Shown: positions 50,199 to 59,700 of the stretch, piece after piece
How positions within the stretch are numbered: position 1 is the first letter of the stretch
How the letters are laid out: each line of letters begins with the position of its first letter
From: Deltaproteobacteria bacterium
GTDB taxonomy: Bacteria > Myxococcota > UBA727 > VGSZ01
Length of the DNA: 64,000 nucleotides
Assembly (NCBI GenBank): GCA_016177705.1
Contig: JACOUT010000018.1
Location: 62,001 to 126,000 of the forward strand
Direction: 5' to 3'
The notes under the pieces: model-generated
The model's database searches: none
The model's input: the letters and a program-made list of their open reading frames with translations, nothing else
What the model was told of the DNA's origin: nothing
Translations under genes and position numbers: made by a program

Positions 50199-52940
50199 AT
50201 GGCCCATCCGATCCCTGTTCCGGTCGGTGATCGTGTACGGTTCGAGGACGCACACGCGCTGACCGTGGCGCAAGTCGCCGAGGCGTTCGACACCTCACCC
50301 GCGGGTCTCGAGCCACACCAGATCGCCGTGCGTCTCGAGCGCTACGGTCGCAATGAGCTGCCGCGCACCAAGCCGCCTGGGGTGCTGGCGGTCTTTCTTC
50401 GTCAGTTCCTCAGTCCCCTCGTCTACGTCCTGCTGGCGGCGACCGCGGTCTCGGTGGCCATGCGCGATTGGACGGACGCGGGCTTCATCCTCGTGGTGCT
50501 GACCGCCAATGCCATCATCGGGACCGCGCAGGAGTTCGGCGCGGAGAGGAGCGCCGATGCCTTGCGCGCGCTCGCTGTCGCCAAGGCCTACGTCGTGCGC
50601 GGCGGCGAGGAGCATGAGGTGCCGAGCGAGGAGCTCGTGCCCGGCGACGTCGTGCTGCTCGAGGCCGGCAACAAGGTCCCTGCGGATCTACGCCTGATCG
50701 CAAGCAGCGGGCTTGAGGCAGACGAGTCGCTTCTGACCGGCGAGTCGCTCGCCGTCGGCAAGAGCGCCGGGCAGCGCGTGGCAGGCGATGGCCCCGTCGG
50801 TGATCGAGTCAACATTGCCTTCGCGGGGACGCTGATCACGCGCGGTCGCGGTCGCGGCCTTGTCGTCGCCACCGGGCTGCGCACGCAGATCGGGCACATC
50901 GCCACGTCGATCGCCGTGGCCGACACGGCGAAGCCGCCGCTGCTCATACGCATGGACCGCTTCTCGAAGAAGATCGCGCTCGCGGTTGGCGCCGCGGTGG
51001 TGGTGCTCGGCGCGGTCGCCCTTGGGCGCGGCGCCATGCCCGCCGACGTGTTCATGCTGTCGGTCGCTCTGGCGGTCGCGGCCATCCCCGAGGGGCTGCC
51101 CGTCGCCCTGACGGTCGCCCTCGCGATCGGGGCGCGGCGCATCGGGGCACGCAAGGTGATCGCTCGCCGCCTGGTCGCCGTCGAGGCGCTCGGCTCGTGC
51201 ACCTTCATTGCATCGGACAAGACCGGCACCCTGACCGTGAACGAGCTGGCCGTGCGCCGGCTCGCCTTGCCGGCGCGGCCTGCCTGCGAGGTCACCGGCC
51301 CTGGCACGGCGCCCGAGGGCACTATCGACTCGCCCGAGGGGGCACTTCTCGCGCGGCTCGCGACGGCAGCGGCGCTGTGCAACGACGGCTTCCTCGGTCA
51401 CCGCGACGGCGCGTGGACGCACCACGGCGACTCGGTCGACGTCGCGCTACTCGCGCTCGCCGCCAAGGCCGGACTGAACCAAGTGACGCTCGAGGCCGAG
51501 ACGCCGCGCATAGCCGAGATCCCGTTCGACCCGGACCACCGCTTCGCCGCCACCTTGCACCGCGCGGGCGAGACACGGCGCGCGCACGTCAAAGGAGCCG
51601 GCGAGAAGGTGCTTGCCATGTGCTCGCGCATGGCGACTCCCGACGGGGACGTGGCCCTCGACCGCGTCGCGCTCGAGCAACAGGCGAACGGGCTCGCGGC
51701 CGACGGCTTTCGCGTTCTAGCGGTGGCGTCGGGCGACCTGCTGCTGCAGGATCGCGACCCGAGCAGCTTTGGGCCCGCGGACCTCGAAGGGCTGGTCTTC
51801 CTCGGCTTCATCGGCATGATCGATCCGCTGCGACCCGAGGCCAAGGCGTCTGTCCAAGCATGTCAGGGCGCCGGCATCCAGGTGGCGATGGTCACCGGCG
51901 ATCACCCCATCACCGCCCTGGCCATCGCGCGTGAGCTCGGCTTTGCCCAGAGCGAAGCGCAGGTGGTGACTGGCGCGCAGCTCGCCAGGGTGGCGGCCCA
52001 GGGCAACGGCGCGCTCGACGAGCTGGTCCGCGAGGCGCGCGTGTTCGCGCGCGTCGAGCCGAACCAGAAGCTGCAGATCGTGCAGGCGCTCATCCGCCTC
52101 GGTCACTTCGTGGCGGTCACCGGCGACGGCGCCAACGACGCGCCCGCGCTGCGCGCCGCGCACATCGGCGTCGCCATGGGTGAGCGCGGCACCGACGTGG
52201 CGCGAGAGAGCTCCGAGCTCATCCTCACCGACGACAACTTCGCCTCGATCGTGGCGGGCGTGGAGGAGGGGCGGGTCGCCTACGCCAACGTGCGCAAGGT
52301 GATCTTCCTCTTGATCTCGAGCGGCGCGGCCGAGGTCTTGCTGTTCGTCCTGACGACCGCTGCGGGCCTGCCCGCGCCGCTATGGCCGGTGCAGCTCCTG
52401 TGGCTCAACCTCGTCACCAACGGTATCCAGGACGTGGCGCTGGCGTTTGAGCCGGCCGAGGGCGGTGAGCTCAAGCGCCCCCCGCGGTCGCCGCGCGAGC
52501 CCATCTTCAACCGTTTGATGATCGAGCGAACGGTAGTGTCCGCGTCGGTGATGGCGCTGGTCGCGTTCTTCTCCTACCGCTGGATGCTTGAGCAGGGCTG
52601 GACGCAGGCGGCCGCGCAGAACGGCGTGCTCCTGCTTCTCGTGTTGTTCGAGAATATCCAGGCGGGCAACTCGCGCTCAGAGACAGGGTCGCTGTTTGCA
52701 CTGAGCCCGGTGAGGAACCGCATCTTGTTCTTCGGCACCGTCGCCGCGCAACTGCTCCACGTCGCGGCCATCTACACACCCGGGCTGCGCGTGGTGCTCC
52801 ACCTCGAGCCGGTGAGCCTAGAGCAGTGGGGCATCACTCTGGCGCTGGCGCTGACGCTGTTCACAGCATCCGAGGTCCACAAGGTCGTGCTCCGAGCGCG
52901 GCAACAAGCTCAACCGAAGAGCGAGGAGACGAAGCCATGA
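50199..52940 (+). CDS. P2-type cation-transporting ATPase (Ca2+ or Na+/K+ group)
   Basis: 913 aa. Cation-ATPase N-terminal domain, actuator motif LLTGES (about 178-183), IPEGLPVALTVAL in TM4 (about 296), DKTGTLT (phosphorylated Asp340), KGAGEKVL in the N domain, and TGDGANDAPAL hinge. The PEGLP motif places it in type II, most like bacterial Ca2+ pumps; Na+ cannot be excluded. ATG 50199 has GGAGG six bases upstream. Its last codons overlap the UspA gene by ATGA, a tight stress-linked pair. Confidence 0.92.
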   Translation: MAHPIPVPVGDRVRFEDAHALTVAQVAEAFDTSPAGLEPHQIAVRLERYGRNELPRTKPPGVLAVFLRQFLSPLVYVLLAATAVSVAMRDWTDAGFILVVLTANAIIGTAQEFGAERSADALRALAVAKAYVVRGGEEHEVPSEELVPGDVVLLEAGNKVPADLRLIASSGLEADESLLTGESLAVGKSAGQRVAGDGPVGDRVNIAFAGTLITRGRGRGLVVATGLRTQIGHIATSIAVADTAKPPLLIRMDRFSKKIALAVGAAVVVLGAVALGRGAMPADVFMLSVALAVAAIPEGLPVALTVALAIGARRIGARKVIARRLVAVEALGSCTFIASDKTGTLTVNELAVRRLALPARPACEVTGPGTAPEGTIDSPEGALLARLATAAALCNDGFLGHRDGAWTHHGDSVDVALLALAAKAGLNQVTLEAETPRIAEIPFDPDHRFAATLHRAGETRRAHVKGAGEKVLAMCSRMATPDGDVALDRVALEQQANGLAADGFRVLAVASGDLLLQDRDPSSFGPADLEGLVFLGFIGMIDPLRPEAKASVQACQGAGIQVAMVTGDHPITALAIARELGFAQSEAQVVTGAQLARVAAQGNGALDELVREARVFARVEPNQKLQIVQALIRLGHFVAVTGDGANDAPALRAAHIGVAMGERGTDVARESSELILTDDNFASIVAGVEEGRVAYANVRKVIFLLISSGAAEVLLFVLTTAAGLPAPLWPVQLLWLNLVTNGIQDVALAFEPAEGGELKRPPRSPREPIFNRLMIERTVVSASVMALVAFFSYRWMLEQGWTQAAAQNGVLLLLVLFENIQAGNSRSETGSLFALSPVRNRILFFGTVAAQLLHVAAIYTPGLRVVLHLEPVSLEQWGITLALALTLFTASEVHKVVLRARQQAQPKSEETKP

Positions 52941-54259
52941 CCATCCTGTGCGGTACCGATCTCTCCGAGCACGCGGCCCGTGCCGTCAACGCGGCCGCCG
53001 CCATCGCTGCACGCGCGCGCGAGCCGCTCAAGCTGGTGCACGTCATCGACGAGCTCGGCGCCGAGCTGACCGAGGCCAGCGCCGACAACGTGCTCTACGA
53101 CGGGCGCCGCCGCGCTCTCGCGGAGCTGGCCGGCGCGGTGGCCCGCCGCTTCGACGTTCAGGTCGAGCACGCGGTGATCGCTGGGTTCGCCGACGAGAAG
53201 CTCGTCGAGCAGGCGCTGGCGTGCCACGCGCGCCTCATCGTCGTCGCCGCGCTCGGCTCGAAGCGCCAACTCCGATGGCTGCTCGGCAGCGTCGCCGAGC
53301 GCGTGGTGCAGGCCTCGCCGGTGCCGGTGCTGGTGGTGCGCGACGCCGCGAGCGTCGAGGAATGGGCGGCGGGCAAACGCCCGTTGCGCGTGATGGTCGG
53401 CGTGGAGGTCTCACGATTGGCCAAGGAGGCGCTCGTCTGGGCTGCGGGGCTGCGGGAGCTCGGTCGCTGCGAGCTGCATGCGGCACAGGTCGCTCCCTTG
53501 TTCGAGGGTCCCGCGGCCCGTGGACTCTCCTTCGCGGTGCCCGTCGACTACCTGGCACTCACGCGCGAGCTGCGCGCATGGGCAGGCGAGCTGCCGGGCG
53601 AGCTGCCCGGCGTGGGCGCCACGCTGTTCTCGGTGATCCCAGGCGCGAACCGCGTCGAGCAACATCTGGCGGCGGCCGGCTCCGCCTGGCGCGCCGACCT
53701 CCTTGTAGTTGGAACCCATCAACGCGCTGGCGTTGCGCGGCTCTGGCAGGGATCGGTCTCTCGCGGCGTGCTCCACCAGGCCACCGGCAACGTCGTCTGC
53801 GTGCCGCGCGTCCGCTCCGAGGCCGAGCTCGACGACGTCCCCTCGCTCCGGCGCGTGTTGGTGCCTACCGACCTCTCCCCCGCTGCGAACCGCGCGGTGC
53901 CGTTCGCCTATGGTGTGGCCTCCGCTGGCGGCGTCGTGCAGCTACTTCACGTCGTCACGCAGGCCTCCGGCCTCGCCGCGCCGGACGCGGCTCGTCGCCT
54001 TCGCGAGCTGCTGCCGATGCAGGCGTCGACACGCGGTATCGCGACCGAGATCGAGGTGGTGCTGGATCCCGACGTCTGCGCGGCCATCGTGCGGGCGGCC
54101 ACGCAGCTCGGTGCCGACGCCATTTGCATGGCAGCCACCAGAAGGCCTTCGGTGGACGGTGGCGTGCTCGGCGCGACCACGCAGGAGGTGCTGCGCCGAG
54201 CAGGCCTGCCGATGGTGCTGGTGCCGCCGATCGGCCGCATCGCAACAGTCAGAGCGTGA
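52937..54259 (+). CDS. Universal stress protein with three UspA-like domains
   Basis: 440 aa. Domain 1 (about 1-135): ILCGTDLSEHAARAVNAA, ending PVPVLVVRDA. Domain 2 (about 145-290): a divergent alpha/beta unit beginning RVMVGVEVSRLAKEAL, with GTHQRAGVARLWQGSVSRGVLHQATGNVVCVPR, the G-x9-G(S/T)-like nucleotide motif. Domain 3 (about 300-440): RVLVPTDLSPAANRAVPFA and GVLGATTQEVLRRAGLPMVLVPP. Single or double Usp domains are usual; three is uncommon. Translationally coupled to the P-type ATPase. Confidence 0.88.
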   Translation: MTILCGTDLSEHAARAVNAAAAIAARAREPLKLVHVIDELGAELTEASADNVLYDGRRRALAELAGAVARRFDVQVEHAVIAGFADEKLVEQALACHARLIVVAALGSKRQLRWLLGSVAERVVQASPVPVLVVRDAASVEEWAAGKRPLRVMVGVEVSRLAKEALVWAAGLRELGRCELHAAQVAPLFEGPAARGLSFAVPVDYLALTRELRAWAGELPGELPGVGATLFSVIPGANRVEQHLAAAGSAWRADLLVVGTHQRAGVARLWQGSVSRGVLHQATGNVVCVPRVRSEAELDDVPSLRRVLVPTDLSPAANRAVPFAYGVASAGGVVQLLHVVTQASGLAAPDAARRLRELLPMQASTRGIATEIEVVLDPDVCAAIVRAATQLGADAICMAATRRPSVDGGVLGATTQEVLRRAGLPMVLVPPIGRIATVRA

Positions 54260-54686
54260 ACTGTGGCTTCGGCGGAAGGCCCCGCGCGTGGCATTCGCGG
54301 CAGGACGACACCATGGCGTCCACCGACGCGAGGTCGGGCGGGTCTTTGGCCAGGCCTGCCTGGGCCGCGGTGGCGCGCGCCTGGAAGCTGGCGAGCCCCT
54401 TCTTGACGAGGGGGTGCCGCTGGGCGGCCGGATCGACGCCGAGGCCCGCCGCGAGCTTGGCCACGTCGTCGACGGCGTGCTTGATGCGCAGCAGCTCCTC
54501 GGGCGAGCGCATCTGCTGCGCGAGCAGCGTGGCGATGCCGTTGGTGTGAACGGCGAGCGACCACATGGTGCTCTGCACGGCCGGCGGCTTCGACAGGTCC
54601 GGCGGTTCCGCAGATGCGCTGTCCTGACACGCGCTCGCGGCGACGAGCAGCGCAGTCACTGCGAAGGGTGCGAAAGAGCATCGCAT
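54249..54686 (-). CDS. Monohaem cytochrome c-like lipoprotein
   Basis: 145 aa. The signal ends in lipobox AASAC (Cys20). A helical body follows, with one c-type haem motif CRECH (129-133) near the C-terminus and candidate axial residues upstream (His47, Met59, His70). The shape resembles four-helix cytochrome c' or c556 proteins, which also have a C-terminal CxxCH. Its 3' end overlaps the UspA gene by eleven bases on the opposite strand. A role in redox or gas sensing is possible; nothing else nearby is respiratory. Confidence 0.78.
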   Translation of the reverse strand: MRCSFAPFAVTALLVAASACQDSASAEPPDLSKPPAVQSTMWSLAVHTNGIATLLAQQMRSPEELLRIKHAVDDVAKLAAGLGVDPAAQRHPLVKKGLASFQARATAAQAGLAKDPPDLASVDAMVSSCRECHARGLPPKPQFTL

Positions 54687-54816
54687 GTGGGTGTCTCCTG
54701 CGCCGCTGCTAGCACGTCGACCCGCAGAGATCAGCCGACCGGCCCCATCACAATCCAAGCGTTCAGGCGCGCCGCCAACGTGCCCGGTTGGCGAGACCGC
54801 GGCGCCTGTCGAGGTG

Positions 54817-56250
54817 TCAAGCCACCGTCGACTGCTCGGCCTCGTCTGCAGTCTGCGCAGCGCCAGGCATCGTGACCGGTGCCAGCAAGAAGCGCCCGAG
54901 CAGCAGCGCGAGCACGCCTGCCACGGCGCTCGCCGCCAGCACGCCGAGCTTGGCCCCAGCCAGCAACCTTGCATCGGCGAAGGCAAGCTGCGCGATGAAC
55001 AGGGCCATGGTGAACCCCACCCCGGCGACCACGCCGAGAACCCACAGGTGCCGCACGGTAAGGCCTATTGGCAGCAGCGCCACGCGCAGCCTGATGGCGA
55101 GCCAGCTCGCGAGCACCACCCCGACCGGCTTGCCGACCACCAGGCCGAGCCCGACGGCGAAGAGCACGCGCCACGAGGTCTCGTCCATGGCGCCGCTCGA
55201 CAAAGTGACGCCAGCATTGGCGAGCGCGAACACCGGCATGATGACGAAGGCCACCCAAGGGTGCAGCGCGTGGATCAGCGCCTCTGACGGCGCCATCGCC
55301 TCGCGTCGGGCGTGGTCGATGTGGTGCAACGTGACCGTCAGCTCCCGCGTGTCGATGCGCGCCGCGCCGCGCTGCTCAAGGCGTGCGACCTGCTCGCGCG
55401 CGACATCGAGGAAGCCGCTCGGCCCGAGCCAGGCGCGCACAGGGGTGATCAGGCCGACGATGACACCCGCGATGGTCGGGTGGATGCCGCCGGCATAGAT
55501 GCCAGCCCAGGCGACCACCGAGGGCACGATGTAGGCGAGCTTGCTGCGCACGCCGAAGCGCTGCATGGCGAAGACCCCGAGGAAGCCGACGGCGGCGAAC
55601 AGCAAGCTGGCGGCGGACAGCCCCCCGGAATAGAAGAGCGCGATGACGAGGATGGCGACGAGGTCGTCGATGATGGCGAGGGCAAGAAGAAGCACGCGCA
55701 GCGCGGCGGGGACCCGCTTGCCCAGCAGGCCAAGCACGCCCACCGCGAAGGCGATGTCCGTCGCCATCGGCACGCCCCAGCCCACCCGCGTCTCGGAGGC
55801 GCCGGCGACGAGGAGGTACAGGAGCGCGGGTGCGGTGACACCGCCTAGCGCGGCCGCCGCGGGCAGGGCTGCGCGCCGCCATTCGGAGAGTTCGCCTCGG
55901 TGGATCTCGCGCCGAATCTCGAGGCCGACCACAAAGAAGAAGATGGCCATCAGGCCGTCGTTGACCACCCACTCGAGGGTACGCTCGAACGCAAAGGGGC
56001 CGACGCGTATGCCGAGTGGCGTGCGCCAAAAACCACCCCAACCTTCGGCCCAGGGTGAATTGGCGGCCAGGAGTGCCAGCGCGGCGGCGAGGAGGAGCAA
56101 CACGCCGCTGGCGGCCTCGACGTGCAGGAACCGCTCGAGAGGGCGGCCCGCCAGGCTGGCCAGGCGCACGAGTGACGCCCAGGCCTCGGGCGCGGTCGAA
56201 CCGGGGACGGGATCCGTTGCGCTGGCAACTTTGGGTGGTCCGGGGCTCAT
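54817..56250 (-). CDS. nhaA: NhaA-type Na+/H+ antiporter
   Basis: 477 aa, twelve helices. Diagnostic segments: FFFVVGLEIRREIHRGEL, VPMATDIAFAVGVLGLLGKRVP (Asp165) and LAIIDDLVAILVIALFYS (Asp195-Asp196, the ion-binding pair). It exports Na+ for two H+ and is pH-regulated in E. coli. I chose ATG 56250, near the family N-terminus, rather than the longer upstream frame. It is the last island gene, reading away from the right attachment site. Confidence 0.93.
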   Translation of the reverse strand: MSPGPPKVASATDPVPGSTAPEAWASLVRLASLAGRPLERFLHVEAASGVLLLLAAALALLAANSPWAEGWGGFWRTPLGIRVGPFAFERTLEWVVNDGLMAIFFFVVGLEIRREIHRGELSEWRRAALPAAAALGGVTAPALLYLLVAGASETRVGWGVPMATDIAFAVGVLGLLGKRVPAALRVLLLALAIIDDLVAILVIALFYSGGLSAASLLFAAVGFLGVFAMQRFGVRSKLAYIVPSVVAWAGIYAGGIHPTIAGVIVGLITPVRAWLGPSGFLDVAREQVARLEQRGAARIDTRELTVTLHHIDHARREAMAPSEALIHALHPWVAFVIMPVFALANAGVTLSSGAMDETSWRVLFAVGLGLVVGKPVGVVLASWLAIRLRVALLPIGLTVRHLWVLGVVAGVGFTMALFIAQLAFADARLLAGAKLGVLAASAVAGVLALLLGRFLLAPVTMPGAAQTADEAEQSTVA

Positions 56251-56343
56251 GGCGCGAGAAGCTATCTCGGCCCGCCGTCCAGTCACCAACCTGACCTGCT
56301 CCGGTTCTTCGGCCCAGGCGGACGTGTCTCGACAAGCGCGAGC

Positions 56344-56380
56344 CGCGCGGGTGGGACTGACCATCAGTCCCACCCGCGCG
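56344..56380. repeat. Perfect 17-bp inverted repeat near the right island end
   Basis: CGCGCGGGTGGGACTGA (56344-56360) and its exact complement (56364-56380) are separated by CCA. It is upstream of nhaA and 114 bp inside attR. There is no T-run. The sub-motif TCAGTCCCACC recurs at the left end (20480-20490), along with GGGTGGGA and TCCCACCC copies, so these may be arm-type integrase or accessory-factor sites. Confidence 0.75.
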
Positions 56381-56493
56381 TCCCACTCCCTGCCGTGATC
56401 TGCCGCGATTGCCGGTCGCGGTCCGTGGTGTCGAGACGCGCAACGGGTTGTTTCTCCTCGACACCGGCATCACAGCTCACCACCCAGGCGGCA

Positions 56494-56538
56494 TTCCCAA
56501 GCTTGAGGTCGCGGGTTCGAGCCCCGTCTCCCGCTCCA
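56494..56538 (+). repeat. Right attachment site (attR) of the island
   Basis: A 45-bp exact copy of the 3' end of tRNA-Gly (from TTCCCAAGC through the CCA). The 5' half of a tRNA is missing, so this is not a functional gene. The repeat sets the right edge of the island. Confidence 0.92.
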
Positions 56539-56618
56539 ACGATCCCTGACCCGTGCGCTACTGCCACGAAATCCTGGCCCAACTGACCAGGGTGCCGGGC
56601 CGCGACGTCAACGTGGGC

Positions 56619-56646
56619 GGTTCGAGCCCCGTCTCCCGCTCCAGTA
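56619..56646 (+). repeat. Second, shorter tRNA-Gly 3'-end fragment
   Basis: Twenty-eight bases match 20367-20394: the T-arm to CCA plus three following bases GTA, then a TTTTTT run. It lies 81 bp beyond attR. Because it also shares GTA after CCA, it may be the original chromosomal end of the tRNA gene, or a scar of an earlier integration. Confidence 0.8.
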
Positions 56647-56729
56647 CTTTTTTGACTCGCAATGGTCGCGCGTCGGTTTGACTCACTGAGGCGCCGGCCC
56701 AGGCGAACGTGTCGCGTCGACGATTTCCG

Positions 56730-59700
56730 TCAGGTGGTGGTCCGTGGCGCCGACGGTCCCGGCCCTTCGGCCTCGGGTCGAAGCGGCGTACCGCTCGAGC
56801 CCGCGGGCGTAGCCCGCGGTTCTCGCTGCGCTGCGGCGCGCTCGACGACGGCGTAGAGGGCCGGCAGCACGAGCAGCGTGAACAGCGTCGACGACACCAG
56901 GCCGCCGATCATCACCACCGCAAGCGGGCGCTCGAGCTCGGTGCCGGGCAGGCGCAGCACGAGCAGCGGCAGCAAGCCGAGGATGGCCGTCCCCGCGGTC
57001 ATCAGCTTCGGTCGGACCCGCGCGACGCTCGCCTCGCGCAGCGCATCGGTGAACGGCCGGCCCTCGGCGCGCAGCGCCTTCACCTGCGTCATCAGCACGA
57101 GGCCGTTTTGCACCGCGATGCCGAACAGGCCGATCAAGCCGACCAGCGACGAGACGTTCCAGCTCTCGCCGGAGAGCGCGACGCCGATGACGCCGCCGAC
57201 CACCGCGGTCGGCACCGAGAGCAGGATGAGGGCGGCGTCGCGCACCGAGTCGAGCGCGAGCACCAACAACACGATCACCAGCACGACCGCCAACAGCGCG
57301 GCGAACAAGAGCGCGCGTTGTGCGCGCGCTTGGTGCTCGATCCTGCCGCCGACCTCGAGGAAGTACCCCGCGGGGAGCTCGAGCGTCGATAGCGCCGCGC
57401 GCGCCTCGGCGGCGGCCGAGCCGAGGTCGCGCCCCTCCACCGCTGCCTCGACCGCGATGCGACGCGAGCCCGCCTCGCGGCGTATGGCGCCGGGCGCGTC
57501 GACCACGTCGATGGACGCGAGCTGCCCGAGCGGGATGCGCGTGCCGTCGTGCGCGTCGATCAACAGGCCACGTAGCGCGTTGACGTCGCCGGTGTGGTCG
57601 TCCTCCAGGCGAACCACCACGTCGTAGCGTCGCTCTCCCTTCCACAGCTGCGCGCCTTCCTCGCCGACCAGCGCGACGCGCACGGTGCCGATGACGTCGC
57701 CGGGCGTCAGGCCCGCGCGCGCCAGCGCCGCGCGGTCGACCGCGATGCGCACCTGCGGCAGGCCGCTGACGCGCTCCGCGCGCAGATCGGTCAGGCCCTC
57801 GACCCGAGCGAGCGCGTCGCGCGCCCCGTCGGCGAGCTCGGCCAGCGTCTCGAGGTCCGGCCCGTAGATGCGTACGGCAAGGTCGGCGGGGGTGCCGCCG
57901 AGGCCCTCGTCGATGCGCATGCCGAGCGGCGTGGTGAACAGCGCCGACACGCCCGGGACGCGCTCGAGCCGCTCGCGCATGGCGTGCTCCAGCTCCTCAC
58001 CGGTCCGCTCCCGGTCCGGGTTGAGCAGCACGAGCACGTCCGACAGCGTGTGCGGCATCGGATCCTCGGTGCGCTCGGCGCGGCCGGTGCGGCGGACCAC
58101 GTCCTCCACCTCGGGGAAGGTGCGCAGCACGTCCTCCGCGCGGTGGTTCAGGCGGTCCACCTCGTCGAGCGAGGCCTCGGCCGGCAGGTTGGTCTGGATC
58201 AGGAGCGCGCCCTCGTCGAGCTGCGGCATGAAGTCGGTGCCGAGCAGGGGCGCGAGCGCGAGCACCGGCACGGTGACCGCCGCCGCGAGCGCCGCGGTCA
58301 GCCGTGGGCGCGCCAGCGCTCGATCGAGCACGCGCGCGTACGCCGCCTTCGCGCGCCTCGTGATGGCCGCTTCTCGGCTCGCGTGCGGCCGCAGCAGCAA
58401 GCCGGCGGCGACCGGCGTCAGGCTCAGCGCCAGCACGAGCGCCGCGGCGATCGACGACGTCACCGCGAGCGCCAGCGGCGAGTACATGCGGCCCTCGATG
58501 CCCGTCATGGCGAACAGCGGCAGGAACACCGCGATCACGATCAGCGTCGCGAACAGGATGGGTCGCGCGACCTCGACCGCGGCGGCGGCGGCGACCGCCC
58601 GCCGCTCCGGTCCGCCCCGTCCCGCGAGCCGGTGGACGATGTTCTCGGTCATGATGATCGAGGCGTCGACCAAAATGCCGACCGCGATCGCCAGACCGCC
58701 GAGCGTCATGGTGTTGAGACCCACGCCGACGCGCCGCAACAGCAGCGCCGCCAACGCCAACGACAGCGGCATCGACAGCGTCACCAGCACGGCCGCCCGC
58801 AGGTCGCCGAGCAACAGCACGATGACGAGGACGACGAAGATGGCGCCGATGCCGATGGCGCGGCCGACGCCGCTCAGCGACTCGTCGACGAGCGTCGACT
58901 GATCGTAGACCACACGCAGGCGCACACCCTTCGGCAGGCTCCGCTCGATGCCGGCGAGCGCCTCGCGCACGTCGGCGGCGACCTGCACGGTGTCGGCGCC
59001 GAACTGCTTGCTGATGCGGCACGAGACGATCTCGCCCGCGAGCCGGTGGGCCAGGCCGCGGCGGATCGCCGGGCCCTCGCGCACGTCGGCGATGTCGCGC
59101 AGCAGGATCGGCGTACCCGCGCGCAACGCCACCACCACGCCGCCGATGTCCTCGGCCGTCTCGGCGCGTCCGACGGCGCGCACCGACAGCTCCATCGGCC
59201 CCTGCACGAAGAAGCCGCCCGACGCGTTCTGGTTGCTGCCCTCGAGCGCGTGCAGCACCTCGGACAAGGCGATCTGCCGCGCGCTCATGCGATCCGGGTC
59301 GACCAGCACCTGCACCTGCCGCAGGTAGCCGCCGAGCCGCTCGACGGCGGCGACGCCGGGCACCGCCATCAGCCGGTTCTTCACCTCGTGCTCGGCGAGG
59401 TCCCGCAGCGTCATCAGGTCGGTCGTCCCGGCGTCCGCCTCGAGCGTGATCTCGAAGATCTCGTTGAGCCGGCCGGTGAGGCTCGACAAGAGCGGCGGCT
59501 CGGTGCCGGGCGGCAGCGCGCGGCCCACCTCGGCCAGGCGCTCCGCCACCAACTGGCGCGCGCGGAAATAGTCGGCGTCGGGCTCGAACTCGACCGTCAC
59601 CTGCGCCACGCCGAGCTGGCTGGTCGACCGGACCCGACGGACGTCGGGGAGCCCCGCCAGCGCCGTCTCGACGGGGATGGCGATGGCGATCTCGAGCTCC

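Larger units (their letters stand above)
20347..56538. mobile_element. 36-kb tRNA-Gly-integrated genomic island carrying osmotic and ionic stress genes
   Basis: Bounded by 45-bp identical direct repeats (20347-20391 and 56494-56538) with a tyrosine recombinase just inside the left one. Cargo in order: integrase, HTH protein, CPA1 antiporter, methyltransferase and betaine-type ABC importer, ArsB/NhaD permease, two unknowns, sugar ABC importer, sensor kinase, GH77, maltokinase, OtsAB fusion, CmpX-like channel, glycosyltransferase, TreS, ClC, ABC ATPase/FtsX, MscS, P-type ATPase, triple UspA, cytochrome lipoprotein, NhaA. No relaxase, type IV secretion or phage structural gene is visible, so any transfer would need outside help. 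Base composition looks similar to the host by eye, implying a related donor or long residence. Confidence 0.85.

Noticed and set aside
20347..56538. Prophage or integrative conjugative element
   Set aside because: Apart from the integrase and an HTH protein there are no capsid, terminase, relaxase or secretion genes; it is better called a genomic island.
56364..56586. Short open frames on both strands across attR, with words like GARTRDLKLGNA and RSRVRAPSP
   Set aside because: They translate the tRNA 3' end; such peptides are well-known artefacts of tRNA sequence.
56494..56646. Additional tRNA genes
   Set aside because: Both copies contain only the 3' part of tRNA-Gly and lack acceptor 5' strand and D arm.
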